DNA of 64,000 bases from an uncultured bacterium. GTDB lineage: Bacteria; Bacillota; Clostridia; Oscillospirales; Oscillospiraceae. Below the pieces are notes generated by a model. That model ran no database searches. It was given only the letters and a program-made list of their open reading frames with translations, and was not told the DNA's origin. The translations under genes were made by a program, and so were the position numbers. Location: positions 21,218-85,217 of the forward strand of contig CAMWRX010000002.1 of the NCBI GenBank assembly GCA_947176765.1, written 5' to 3'. This document shows, in pieces, positions 1-7,746 of the stretch; the stretch's first letter is position 1; every line of letters starts with the position of its first letter.

Positions 1-1322
1 AGGACGGCACCTTTATCGACCTGACCGACTACATCACCCCCGAGATTATGCCCAACCTGTCCGCCATTCTGGAGGAGCATCCCGAGATTAAGTCCGCCAT
101 CACCCAGGCCGACGGCAAGATTTACGGCCTGCCCTCCGCCGAGATGATGGGCACTGCTGCCGTGGGTGCCAGCGATGACATGAGCATCTATTCCATCCCC
201 GAGTTCTCCATGATCAACAAGACCTGGCTGGATGAGCTGGGCCTGGACATCCCCACCAACCTGACCGAGCTCCACGACGCCCTGGTCGCCTTCAAGGACA
301 ATGATATGGCCACCCGCAACGGCAACGCTGCCGGTTCCACCATTCCCATGTCCACTGGCTATGACCAGTGGTGCTGGGGCCAGGAGATCTTCTACGCCGG
401 CTTCGGTTTCACCAACTTTACCAGCGACGTCTGCGCCGACCTGGTGGCCAACCCCGATGGCTCCGTGGAGTTCGTCAGCGCCACCGACAAGTACCGCGAC
501 GCGGTCTCCTACTTCCACGACTGGTACGCCGAGGGCCTGATGGATCTGGAGATGTTCTCCCAGAGCACCAGCCAGCTCATCGCCAAGGTGTCCCAGGGCC
601 GCGTGGGTGTGACCACTTGGTGGTACATTGAGGAGATTGCCGGCGAGCATTCCGACGATTTTGTATTCCTGCCCCCGATGTACGGCCCCGAGGGCACCGA
701 GTATGCCAACACCCGCAACGTCACTGTCCGCGCCGGTACGCCCATCTCTTCCGGCAACCTGAACATCACCAGCGCCTGCGGCAACCCCGAGCTGCTGTGC
801 AAGTACTTCGACCAGTGGTATGATCCCGAGATCGTCATGCAGCTCCAGTACGCCCCCATCGGCATCTACTTCTCTGAGAAGGATGCCAACGGTGTGTGGC
901 AGGTCATCTCCGAGGATGCCGCCCAGGCTCAGTTTGGCAAGAGCTCCGGCGAGCTGAAGGGCCAGTATGAGGTCTACGGCCCCCGCCTGATCCTGCCTGA
1001 GTACTACAACAGCGTGTTCTATATGGAGGACCGTGCCACCGAGCGTCTGGAGAACCTGATGAACGAGTGGATGCCCTATGTGGACAACACCGTGTATTAC
1101 CCCGCCGACGTCACCTTCACCAACGATGAGCTGGAGACCATCAGCCGCTATAAGGCCGACTTTGTCAGCCAGGTCGCGGAGTATGAGGGCACTTGGCTGA
1201 AGAACGGCGGCCCCACCGACGACGAGTGGAACGCCTACCTTCAGATGCTGGAGGACAGCTGCGGCATGAGCCGTCTGCTGGATGTGTATCAGGCGGCCTA
1301 CGACCGCTACATGGGCAAGTAA
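1..1322 (+). CDS. ABC transporter sugar-binding protein, partial (5' end outside window)
   Basis: The reading frame is open from position 3 with no start, so this is the C-terminal ~440 residues of a longer protein whose lipoprotein signal lies upstream of the window. The composition (many Trp/Tyr/Asp, motifs such as DGKIYGLPS and INKTWLDELG) is that of family 1 extracellular solute-binding proteins that deliver oligosaccharides to an ABC permease on the outer face of the membrane. It ends with TAA at 1320-1322, followed by a good terminator. The next gene is a GH32 fructosidase, so fructo-oligosaccharide or sucrose is a reasonable ligand; that assignment is inference from context only. The matching permease and ATPase genes are not in the window and would be expected upstream. 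Confidence 0.85.
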   Translation, partial: DGTFIDLTDYITPEIMPNLSAILEEHPEIKSAITQADGKIYGLPSAEMMGTAAVGASDDMSIYSIPEFSMINKTWLDELGLDIPTNLTELHDALVAFKDNDMATRNGNAAGSTIPMSTGYDQWCWGQEIFYAGFGFTNFTSDVCADLVANPDGSVEFVSATDKYRDAVSYFHDWYAEGLMDLEMFSQSTSQLIAKVSQGRVGVTTWWYIEEIAGEHSDDFVFLPPMYGPEGTEYANTRNVTVRAGTPISSGNLNITSACGNPELLCKYFDQWYDPEIVMQLQYAPIGIYFSEKDANGVWQVISEDAAQAQFGKSSGELKGQYEVYGPRLILPEYYNSVFYMEDRATERLENLMNEWMPYVDNTVYYPADVTFTNDELETISRYKADFVSQVAEYEGTWLKNGGPTDDEWNAYLQMLEDSCGMSRLLDVYQAAYDRYMGK

Positions 1323-1363
1323 GTAATTCCCTTTACGCAAAGGAATAGCCTTTGCCCGCTTTC

Positions 1364-1405
1364 AGCCCGCCGGGCCGGTTCCCCGGTCCGACGGGCTCTT
1401 TTTGC
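1364..1405 (+). terminator. Intrinsic terminator after the solute-binding protein
   Basis: A 15-bp GC-rich stem with two imperfect pairs (left arm AGCCCGCCGGGCCGG, right arm CCGGTCCGACGGGCT) around a TTCC loop is followed by CTTTTTG. It separates the sugar-binding gene from the GH32 gene, which therefore probably has its own promoter. Confidence 0.8.
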
Positions 1406-1535
1406 CCAACAATTTGAAAGGGATTAGGCGGGTTTTCAGTTTTTACCATTAAAGGATAGAAATATGTTACCATAATGATTACATATTTGTGTGCTTTAAT
1501 TTGACTGCTATTTTGCCAAATGGAGGACGATTCAG

Positions 1536-3026
1536 ATGATCAGTGAAACCTTGCAGAAAGCCCGGGAATTTGAATCCCATTATGGTTCTTTCATCCCGGC
1601 AGACCAGCGTCCCGCTTTCCATGTTACCCCTACCATCGGTTGGATGAACGACCCAAACGGCTTCTCCCCCTATAAAGGGGAGTACCATCTGTTCTACCAG
1701 TATCATCCCTACTCCAACGAGTGGGGGCCCATGCATTGGGGACATCTGAAAACAAAGGATTTCATCGCCTGGGAGCGGCTGCCCGTGGCTATAGCCCCGG
1801 ACGAGTCCTACGATGCCTCCGGCTGTTTCTCCGGCAGCGCCATTGAGCTGCCCGATGGGCGTCAGCTGTTGCTGTACACCGGCGTGCAGCGGCATCATAA
1901 TAAAGAGGGCTTTATCCAGGACATCCAGGCCCAGTGCGTGGCCATCGGGGACGGGGTAGACTATGAGAAATGTGGAGAGAACCCGGTGCTGGGGGCAGCG
2001 GATTTACCGGAAGGCGGCAGCTTCATCGACTTCCGGGACCCCAAGATCTGGCAGGAGGCGGACGGAACCTACTATGCTGTCATCGGAAACCGCACGGAGG
2101 ACACCAGCGGCGCGATCCTGCTGTACTGCAGCACCGACGGGTTGAAGTGGGAGCTTGCCCGCACTCTGGACCGTTGCAACAACCAGTATGGGAAGATGTG
2201 GGAGTGCCCGGATTTCTTCGTCCTGGACGGTGTACACGTCCTGCTTACCAGCCCCCAGGAGATGAGCCCCATCGGCTTGGAATTCCATGCGGGCAACGGC
2301 ACTGTGTGCCTCATCGGGGACTACGATCCCGCTGGGAAAGGCTTTGTTCGGCGGTATGCGCAGGCTATTGACTACGGTCTGGACTTCTACGCGCCTCAGA
2401 CCCTGCTGACTCCTGATGGGCGGCGGGTAATGATCGCCTGGATGCAGAACTGGAGTACTGTGGGGGCAAAGCCTTACAACTGCCGCTGGTTTGGCCAGAT
2501 GACCCTGCCCCGTGAGCTGTCGGTGAAGAATGGGCGGCTTTACCAGAACCCGGTGCGGGAGTTCGAGGGCTACCGGGAGCGCTGTGTCATACACAACAAC
2601 ATTCCTGTATGCAGTGAGGTGAATCTGCCCGGTATCCAGGGCCGGATGCTGGACATGACTGTGACGGTCCGGCCCACCGGCAGCGAGCCCTACCGCTGGT
2701 TCCGCGTCCGGGTGGCAAAGGACGGCGAGCATGAGACCATCATCCGCTACCGTCCGGATCAGGGCACCATCAAGATTGATCGTACCCGCAGCGGCTTGCC
2801 CCACGACATCGTCCATACCCGCAGCTTCCTGGTGTCCTATCGGGAGGGCGAAATCAAGCTGCGCATTATCCTGGACCGGTTCAGCCTGGAGGTATTCGTC
2901 AACGACGGCGAGCAGGCCGCCAGCACGGTCATTTACACCCGCCAGGAGGCGGATGCCATCACCTTTGAGGCCGGCGGGGCCGCGCTGATGGATGTGGAAA
3001 AGTATGATATTGTTCTAGATCAGTGA
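1536..3026 (+). CDS. Glycoside hydrolase family 32 (beta-fructofuranosidase / sucrose-6-phosphate hydrolase type)
   Basis: Cleaves beta-fructosidic bonds in sucrose, sucrose-6-phosphate or fructans. All three GH32 signatures are visible: WMNDPNG at residues 36-42 with nucleophile D39, RDP near residue 168 (transition-state Asp), and ECPD near residue 223 (acid/base Glu). The five-bladed propeller is followed by the usual C-terminal beta-sandwich (about residues 350-496, ending in a SLEVFVNDGE motif). At 496 residues it is full length and has no signal peptide, so it is probably cytoplasmic and acts on imported sugar. The start ATG at 1536 has the ribosome site TGGAGGA at 1521-1527. It follows a sugar-binding protein gene, consistent with uptake and hydrolysis of short fructans. 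Whether the substrate is phosphorylated cannot be read from sequence; no PTS gene for sucrose is adjacent. Confidence 0.93.
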   Translation: MISETLQKAREFESHYGSFIPADQRPAFHVTPTIGWMNDPNGFSPYKGEYHLFYQYHPYSNEWGPMHWGHLKTKDFIAWERLPVAIAPDESYDASGCFSGSAIELPDGRQLLLYTGVQRHHNKEGFIQDIQAQCVAIGDGVDYEKCGENPVLGAADLPEGGSFIDFRDPKIWQEADGTYYAVIGNRTEDTSGAILLYCSTDGLKWELARTLDRCNNQYGKMWECPDFFVLDGVHVLLTSPQEMSPIGLEFHAGNGTVCLIGDYDPAGKGFVRRYAQAIDYGLDFYAPQTLLTPDGRRVMIAWMQNWSTVGAKPYNCRWFGQMTLPRELSVKNGRLYQNPVREFEGYRERCVIHNNIPVCSEVNLPGIQGRMLDMTVTVRPTGSEPYRWFRVRVAKDGEHETIIRYRPDQGTIKIDRTRSGLPHDIVHTRSFLVSYREGEIKLRIILDRFSLEVFVNDGEQAASTVIYTRQEADAITFEAGGAALMDVEKYDIVLDQ

Positions 3027-3041
3027 TCTTCGATCCAGAAC

Positions 3042-3074
3042 AGATAGGGTATACTTCTTTGGGGTATCCTATCT
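3042..3074. terminator. Weak hairpin after the GH32 gene
   Basis: AGATAGG and CCTATCT form a 7-bp stem with partial extension (GTATAC against GGTATC). There is no clear T tract, so termination is only possible, not shown. Confidence 0.3.
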
Positions 3075-3086
3075 AATAGGCATGCA

Positions 3087-3278
3087 ATGTGTATTCATGG
3101 TATATATACTACAAACAAGTATATCTCGATCATGGATTCTGATAACGGATTTGCGACTGTTGCCGCAAATCCGAATTCCGAAAATGGAGCAGGATATTGT
3201 TCGTATACCTGTTATGCTACAACCCCTGGATACTATACTACGCTATTCGATGCTATTTACTCCACGTCGTTTTCCTGA
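3087..3278 (+). CDS. Speculative small Ser/Thr/Tyr/Cys-rich peptide ORF
   Basis: A 63-codon frame in an AT-richer stretch between the GH32 gene and a small membrane-protein gene. From Met16 the product has a plain, acidic N-terminal part and then a C-terminal tail after NGAG that is rich in Cys, Tyr, Thr and Ser (for example YCSYTCYATTPGYYTT). The layout resembles a leader plus core, but no ribosome site is seen before either ATG (3087 or 3132) and no modification enzyme is nearby. It could equally be non-coding. I do not recognise a family. Confidence 0.2.
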   Translation: MCIHGIYTTNKYISIMDSDNGFATVAANPNSENGAGYCSYTCYATTPGYYTTLFDAIYSTSFS

Positions 3279-3299
3279 TAATATAAGGGGAGAGAAGCT

Positions 3300-3704
3300 A
3301 TGAAGGAAGTGAGTAAATGGGTATTAGGAATCGTAGTGCTATTGATCGTAACGATAGTGATTGTCCGCTTCGTATTCATACAAAGACAAGGTCCGGTGAA
3401 TAAGCTGTTTGGGCGGCTCTCTTCATCTACAGTTTCTTCCCTCAGCGTTCAGTCAGTCGCCCGCCCGCTGAAGGAAATTGTGCTTGAAGAAGATGATCAA
3501 AATAAACTCATCAAGCTTTTGCGCAAAGAGCATTACGAAGGGCATGACGATCCGGATTTCGCTTCTATGACAGGGGGGCCAAAAGCAAACTGTAAAAATA
3601 ACACAGGAGAAAATCAAACGGCCCTGACCTTCACAAGTCAGGGCCGGAATCTCGATGGGCATATGATGCATGGCCGGCAGACCATAGGCCCCTTTGGGTT
3701 ATAG
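3300..3704 (+). CDS. Small single-pass membrane protein, C-terminus doubtful (possible frameshift)
   Basis: The ATG at 3300 has a good ribosome site (GGGGAGAG). Residues 7-27 form one transmembrane helix (WVLGIVVLLIVTIVIVRF), followed by a soluble, charged part (about residues 45-90). The frame runs through a G6 tract at 3573-3578. With one G fewer the protein would read GGQKQTVKITQEKIKRP and stop at TGA 3625-3627, right at a hairpin that looks like a terminator. In the frame as given, the last ~40 residues are Asn/Gly/His-rich, unlike the rest, and are translated through that hairpin. I suspect a one-base error or mutation at the G tract. No family recognised. The local GC content is lower than the surroundings, which suggests acquired DNA. 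Confidence 0.5.
   Translation: MKEVSKWVLGIVVLLIVTIVIVRFVFIQRQGPVNKLFGRLSSSTVSSLSVQSVARPLKEIVLEEDDQNKLIKLLRKEHYEGHDDPDFASMTGGPKANCKNNTGENQTALTFTSQGRNLDGHMMHGRQTIGPFGL
3619..3646 (+). terminator. Perfect 10-bp hairpin inside the end of the 3300 gene
   Basis: CGGCCCTGAC and GTCAGGGCCG enclose an 8-nt loop. There is no strong T tract after it. It would sit just at the stop codon if the gene is frame-corrected at the G6 tract, which is why it is listed. Confidence 0.4.
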
Positions 3705-3718
3705 GGGAGCATCTTCAT

Positions 3719-4228
3719 CTACCCGTTTCTGCGCCTATGCCATTCATTCCAAAATGCTGCATAACCATTTTTGGAAAATTCGTCCTCTGGAATAACTTTA
3801 GGCTGGCACGCTTTATAATATGCTTCTATCTTATCCGCAAAGCGGAACACTTCCGCCTGATAATCAGGAAAAGCCACCTGCTCCTCTGCTCCGAATGGCA
3901 GAATAATTTTAATTCCTCCATCACTATGGAGAATAGACCAGTCTGTCCCGGTATCGCAGCCACTGATCGTTACCTCAGATAAATCTCCATTCGCGATCAA
4001 AAAATGGCCGCAGCAGGGTATCATCTGAATATCATATCGGCTCATGATTTTATCTTTTTCCAATGATTTCAGGAGGTATAGCGCTGTTGCGCTGACTGTT
4101 CCAACATCCTCAAAAAAATTTGCGCCCACCTGCACCATAACATGGCCATGCAGACAGAGGTCATTCGGGTCATCTTCCGGCCCATTGATCCATTGAAATT
4201 GGTCCGCATCAATTTTAAATACACCCAT
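3719..4228 (-). CDS. Conserved-looking hypothetical protein (169 aa)
   Basis: A soluble acidic protein with no signal peptide. Visible features are an HGHV stretch and a GANFFEDVG turn in the first 45 residues, and a final helix ending FWNEWHRRRNG. It has the size and mixed alpha/beta composition of the small proteins found beside toxins or in accessory islands, but I cannot name its family. A convincing promoter (TTGAAC, 17 nt, TACACT) lies upstream. The gene converges with the small membrane-protein gene at 3300 and is divergent from the aldo/keto reductase remnant at 4368. Confidence 0.65.
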   Translation of the reverse strand: MGVFKIDADQFQWINGPEDDPNDLCLHGHVMVQVGANFFEDVGTVSATALYLLKSLEKDKIMSRYDIQMIPCCGHFLIANGDLSEVTISGCDTGTDWSILHSDGGIKIILPFGAEEQVAFPDYQAEVFRFADKIEAYYKACQPKVIPEDEFSKNGYAAFWNEWHRRRNG

Positions 4229-4292
4229 AATCAGGCTGCTCCATTCTGCCCGGAATTTGTGCTTGACTGATCCATCTTTGCTATGTGTTTAT

Positions 4293-4321
4293 AGTGTAGC
4301 ACAGCGGCGTAAGCAGTTCAA
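4293..4321 (-). promoter_or_regulatory. Promoter for the 169-aa hypothetical gene
   Basis: On the minus strand, -35 TTGAAC (4316-4321) and -10 TACACT (4293-4298) are separated by 17 nt. The expected transcript start is near 4286, giving a 5' leader of about 57 nt. Confidence 0.55.
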
Positions 4322-4367
4322 CCAGCCAAGGCAGAAATTCTTAAATTAGAACAGAGGAACCGTTAAT

Positions 4368-4994
4368 ATGAAAACAAGAAAACTCGGTGAACTGACCGTA
4401 TCGGAAGTCGGCATGGGCTGCATGGCCTTTTCCCATGGCTACGGCCAGATTCCTCCGGAACAGTACAGCATCGAGGCCATCCAGAACGTCTGCCACCACG
4501 GCTGCACCTTCTTTGACACAGCAGAGGTCTACAGCCCCAATCTGTCCGGCATCGGGCACAACGAACGCATTGTGGGCGAGGCCCTGCGGGATGTACGTGG
4601 GGAGGTGGTGCTGGCCACGAAGCTGTTTTTAGACAGGTCGGAGGTTCATCAGGACGGCTCCGTCTATGACACAGTGCGGCGGCATCTGCAAGCCTCTATG
4701 GAGCGGCTCCAGACAGATATGGTGGATCTCTACTATCTCCACCGTACCAGCGGCGGCGTGTCCGTGGAGGAAGTGGCAGAGGCCATGGGACGGCTCATCG
4801 ACGACGGGTTAATCCGGGGCTGGGGGCTGTCCCAGGTGGATGTGGGCGTCATTGACCGGGCCCAACGGGTTACGCCTCTCACCGCCATCCAGAACATCTA
4901 CTCCCTGGTGGAGCTGACGGATGAGGAGTTCCACTCGCTGGAGGAAGCACTCAACCAGTGTAAAGTCTATGGGCACCGGGGGTTTACACGTTAA
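4368..4994 (+). pseudogene. Aldo/keto reductase with large internal in-frame deletion
   Basis: Residues 1-182 are a clear N-terminal half of an NADPH-dependent aldo/keto reductase, with catalytic D50, Y55, K85 and H125 (FFDTAEVY, ATK, YYLH). The normal family member then has about 115-120 more residues of barrel before the C-terminal helix. Here NIYSLVE is joined directly to LTDEEFHSLEEALNQCKVYGHRG, the usual C-terminal helix, giving 208 residues instead of ~325. The missing piece contains the strands and the cofactor-phosphate site, so the product is unlikely to fold as an active enzyme. The ribosome site AGAGGA and start ATG 4368 are intact. The join lies near 4911-4917. The gene is convergent with the LysR gene at 5054. 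Confidence 0.85.
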
Positions 4995-5016
4995 AAGCCC
5001 CATATCCCAAACGCAA

Positions 5017-5053
5017 CAAGGACGCTGCCAGCGATACGCAGACAGCGTCCTTG
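5017..5053. terminator. Bidirectional hairpin between convergent AKR remnant and LysR gene
   Basis: CAAGGACGCTG (5017-5027) pairs perfectly with CAGCGTCCTTG (5043-5053) around a 15-nt loop. It ends exactly next to the LysR stop codon. T tracts are weak on both strands. Confidence 0.6.
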
Positions 5054-5791
5054 CTATGATAGGAGCTTTTTCGCCGCCTGGATGAATTTCCTGACCGCGG
5101 GCGAGGGATCAACGGAATAAACCAGTCCATAGGGCAGTGCGTACTCCGTTTCCAGCGGGATGCTCACCAGATTGGGATGGATATCGGAATACACGGGCTG
5201 GGTAATCAGCACATAGGGATTCAGCTCACACATGGTAAAGGTATCCAGGCCATAGTAGCTGGAATCAATGATCTGCACCGTGGGATAGCGGCCTGTGACC
5301 TCCGCGCGGAAATCGTCCAGCTCCCGGGAGACATTGGATATCGGCATCACCAGATATTCCCCGTTCAGATCGTCCAGCGTCAGCTTTTGAGCGCCGCCCA
5401 GTCTCTCTCTGATGGGGATCAGCTCAATTTTCAGTTCCGGGCACCGCTCGGAAACCTTTGTCCAAATGTCTGGTATCATCCGGCACTTGAATAGCAGCGA
5501 AGTTCCGACCCGCACCGTAGTCTCGGCGGCATCGGCCAGCTTGCGGGCCTTGCCCAGCGCATCCTCTGACAAGCGGATGATCGTCTTTGCGTCCTCAAAG
5601 AAGGATGTTCCCGCCGCCGTCAGCTTCACGCCCCGGTGGGAGCGGGTAAACAGCGCGAATCCGCAGCTGGCCTCCAGCAGATTGACCTGCTGAATAACTG
5701 CCGTGGACGAGATGAACATGGCCTCCGCCGCCTTGTTAAAGCTGCCCAGCTCCGCAACTTTTACAAAAGCGTCCAACTGATGATTGTACAT
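5054..5791 (-). CDS. LysR-family transcriptional regulator, shortened effector domain
   Basis: The N-terminal winged helix-turn-helix (residues 1-60, with GSFNKAAEAMFIS as recognition region) and the linker helix are normal. The effector domain is short: the whole protein is 245 residues against ~295 for the family, and the sequence passes from IPIRER (about 130) to LGGAQKLTLDDLNGEYL, where about 50 residues of the first lobe would be expected. This looks like an in-frame internal deletion, so ligand sensing may be lost while DNA binding is kept. GGAGG lies 7 nt before the ATG. A perfect 24-bp palindrome sits between its -10 box and the ribosome site, the natural place for autoregulation. It is divergent from the Fe-S aldo/keto reductase operon at 5909, its likely target. 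Confidence 0.88.
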   Translation of the reverse strand: MYNHQLDAFVKVAELGSFNKAAEAMFISSTAVIQQVNLLEASCGFALFTRSHRGVKLTAAGTSFFEDAKTIIRLSEDALGKARKLADAAETTVRVGTSLLFKCRMIPDIWTKVSERCPELKIELIPIRERLGGAQKLTLDDLNGEYLVMPISNVSRELDDFRAEVTGRYPTVQIIDSSYYGLDTFTMCELNPYVLITQPVYSDIHPNLVSIPLETEYALPYGLVYSVDPSPAVRKFIQAAKKLLS

Positions 5792-5803
5792 GATTTCGCC
5801 TCC

Positions 5804-5827
5804 AGTGCCAAGTTATAACTTGGCACT
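5804..5827. promoter_or_regulatory. Perfect 24-bp palindrome, probable operator
   Basis: The sequence is a flawless inverted repeat (half-site AGTGCCAAGTTA, followed by its exact complement TAACTTGGCACT). It begins directly after the -10 box of the lysR promoter and ends 1 nt before the GGAGG ribosome site, so it covers the expected lysR transcription start. It also lies about 80 nt upstream of the divergent AKR operon. A bound regulator would block lysR; in RNA the same bases would form a hairpin next to the ribosome site. Confidence 0.75.
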
Positions 5828-5856
5828 ATTATAACAAATCCATACTTCTCCCGCAA
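5828..5856 (-). promoter_or_regulatory. Promoter of the LysR gene
   Basis: Minus strand: -35 TTGCGG (5851-5856), 17-nt spacer, perfect -10 TATAAT (5828-5833). Transcription would begin inside the 24-bp palindrome. Confidence 0.8.
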
Positions 5857-5908
5857 CGGGAATTCGTTTATGCTAAATGTATCATAAAAATGAAAAGGAG
5901 CCTTTTTG

Positions 5909-7024
5909 ATGAAAAAGCTGGGTTTTGGTCTGATGCGCCTGCCCCTGCTGGACGCCAGCGATTACAGCAGCGTGGATGTGGAGCGGGTCAAGGGCATGGT
6001 GGATCAGTTTATGGAAAACGGTTTCACCTACTTCGACACCGCCGCCCCCTACCACCGGGGCAACAGCGAGGAGGCCTTCCGGGAGGCGATTGCCAAACGG
6101 TATCCCCGTACGGCCTACACCATCACGGACAAGCTGTCCCTATTCATGATCCGGGACAAGTCGGAGTTTCCCGCCTTTTTCCAGGACCAGCTGGAGCGGC
6201 TGGGTGTGGACTATGTGGACTACTACTGGCTTCACGGCCTGGGCGGGCCGTCTTACCGGCAGGCGGAGGAATGGGGCGCGTTTGAGTTTGTCCAGAAGCT
6301 GAAAGCGGAGGGAAAAGTCAAGCACATCGGCCTGTCCTTCCACGACAAGGCGGCGCTGCTGGACGAGATTTTGACCAAGCACCCGGAGATGGAGTATGCC
6401 CAGCTCCAGCTCAACTACCTGGACTGGGAGGACGCCACCGTGGAATCCCGGAAGTGCTATGAGGTGGCCTACAAACACCTTAAGCCGGTGATCGTCATGG
6501 AGCCCATCAAAGGCGGCAGTCTGGTCAACATCCCGGAGGAGGCCCATCAGCTGTTCCACGACTATGCTCCCGACCGCTCGGACGCCTCCTGGGCCATCCG
6601 CTTCGCGGCCAGCCCCGCCAATGTGATGATGGTTCTCTCCGGTATGAGCGATGAGGAACAGATGACGGATAACATCAGCTACATGAAGCAGTTCCAGCCC
6701 CTCAGCGAAAAGGAGCAGAAGATCGTGGCCCAGGCTGCCGAAATCATCAAGGCCAGCATCACCATTCCCTGCACCGCCTGCCGGTACTGCGTGGACGACT
6801 GCCCCAAGAAGATCGCCATCCCCGATTACTTTGCTATTTACAACAACCTGAAACGGTTCGGCGGCCCTCAGGGCATGGTGGCCCGGACCTACTACGGAAA
6901 CCTGACCCAGACCCACGGCAAGGCGTCCGACTGCGTCAAGTGCGGAAAGTGCGAACAGCGATGCCCCCAGCACCTGCCCATCCGGGACTACCTGAAGGAC
7001 ATCACGGAGGAGCTGGAAGGATGA
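5909..7024 (+). CDS. Ferredoxin-type aldo/keto reductase with two C-terminal [4Fe-4S] motifs
   Basis: An NADPH-dependent aldo/keto reductase barrel (residues ~1-275; D43, Y48, K75 and H109 form the catalytic tetrad) fused to a C-terminal bis-[4Fe-4S] ferredoxin domain. Its motifs are CTACRYCVDDCP near 288-299 and CVKCGKCEQRCP near 341-352. The ferredoxin tail suggests electron exchange with a flavodoxin or ferredoxin instead of, or besides, NADPH. The start is ATG 5909, with AAAAGGAG 8 nt upstream; the TTG just before it (5906) is less likely. The stop overlaps the ATG of the lipoprotein flavodoxin (ATGA at 7021), so the two are translationally coupled. Substrate unknown. The length of 371 residues is normal for this subfamily. 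Confidence 0.92.
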   Translation: MKKLGFGLMRLPLLDASDYSSVDVERVKGMVDQFMENGFTYFDTAAPYHRGNSEEAFREAIAKRYPRTAYTITDKLSLFMIRDKSEFPAFFQDQLERLGVDYVDYYWLHGLGGPSYRQAEEWGAFEFVQKLKAEGKVKHIGLSFHDKAALLDEILTKHPEMEYAQLQLNYLDWEDATVESRKCYEVAYKHLKPVIVMEPIKGGSLVNIPEEAHQLFHDYAPDRSDASWAIRFAASPANVMMVLSGMSDEEQMTDNISYMKQFQPLSEKEQKIVAQAAEIIKASITIPCTACRYCVDDCPKKIAIPDYFAIYNNLKRFGGPQGMVARTYYGNLTQTHGKASDCVKCGKCEQRCPQHLPIRDYLKDITEELEG

Positions 7025-7746
7025 AGCAAATTATGAAACGAATTGCCGCATTACTGCTTACCCTGGTGATGACCGTCTCCTTGGCCGCCTGCGGCGGGGC
7101 CCCCGCGCAGGATGCACAGCCCACCGGCGGGATGTCGGGAACAACCACTGAACCGAATACCCCGGCTGGCAGCGCGGCGGCAGACAACACCTCCGAACCT
7201 GTGGAGGACAAAATAGGAGGAATCAAAATGCTGGTAGCAGTTTTTTCCCTGCCCGGTGAGCAGTACGAGGTGAGCGTGATTGAGGAGGGCAACACCGCCA
7301 TCATCGCCGATATGATTGTGGAGCAGACCGGGGCCGACTTGTTCCGCATTGAAAATGTCACGCCCTACCCGGACACCTACAATGGTCTGCTGGAGATCTC
7401 CCGACAGGAGGAAGCGGCGGACACCCGCCCGGAAATTGCCGGGACGGTGGAAAACATGGCGGACTACGACGTGGTTTTCCTGGGCTTCCCCAACTGGTGG
7501 GGCGATATGCCCATGATCGTCTATGGCTTCCTGGAGAGTTATGATTTTTCCGGTAAAACCATCGTCCCCTTCTGCACCCATGGCGGCAGCGGCCTGTCCA
7601 ACACGCCCCGGCACATTGCGGACGCCTGTCCGGGGGCAACGGTGGCGGACGGTCTGGCTATCCGGGGCAAGACCGCCCAGGAGCAGAGAGACGAGGCCAG
7701 AGAGGCCGTCACCAGCTGGCTGAGAGAGGGCGCCTTCATTGAATAG
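7021..7746 (+). CDS. Flavodoxin-domain lipoprotein
   Basis: An N-terminal lipoprotein signal (hydrophobic residues 8-19, lipobox LAAC with C24) is followed by a Gly/Thr/Ala-rich tether to about residue 65. A flavodoxin-like domain follows (MLVAVFSLPG..., FLGFPNWWGDMP, FCTHGGSGLSNT), which would bind FMN. The exported form would therefore be a membrane-tethered extracellular flavoprotein, an electron carrier outside the cell. An internal ATG at 7228, exactly where the flavodoxin domain begins, has its own AGGAGG (7215-7220, 7-nt spacing), so a 172-residue cytoplasmic form may also be made. The gene overlaps the Fe-S AKR (ATGA) and is overlapped by the TTG start of the DUF4405 gene, indicating one operon. 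Confidence 0.88.
   Translation: MKQIMKRIAALLLTLVMTVSLAACGGAPAQDAQPTGGMSGTTTEPNTPAGSAAADNTSEPVEDKIGGIKMLVAVFSLPGEQYEVSVIEEGNTAIIADMIVEQTGADLFRIENVTPYPDTYNGLLEISRQEEAADTRPEIAGTVENMADYDVVFLGFPNWWGDMPMIVYGFLESYDFSGKTIVPFCTHGGSGLSNTPRHIADACPGATVADGLAIRGKTAQEQRDEAREAVTSWLREGAFIE
7215..7230 (+). promoter_or_regulatory. Internal ribosome site and start inside the flavodoxin lipoprotein gene
   Basis: AGGAGG, then 7 nt, then ATG (7228-7230) in the reading frame of the gene and at the domain border. This is stronger than the ribosome site of the annotated start at 7021. Confidence 0.6.

Noticed and set aside
6940..7020. Upstream extension of the flavodoxin gene into the AKR ferredoxin domain
   Set aside because: The ATG at 7021 begins a proper lipoprotein signal and overlaps the AKR stop as ATGA; the extension would bury the signal peptide.
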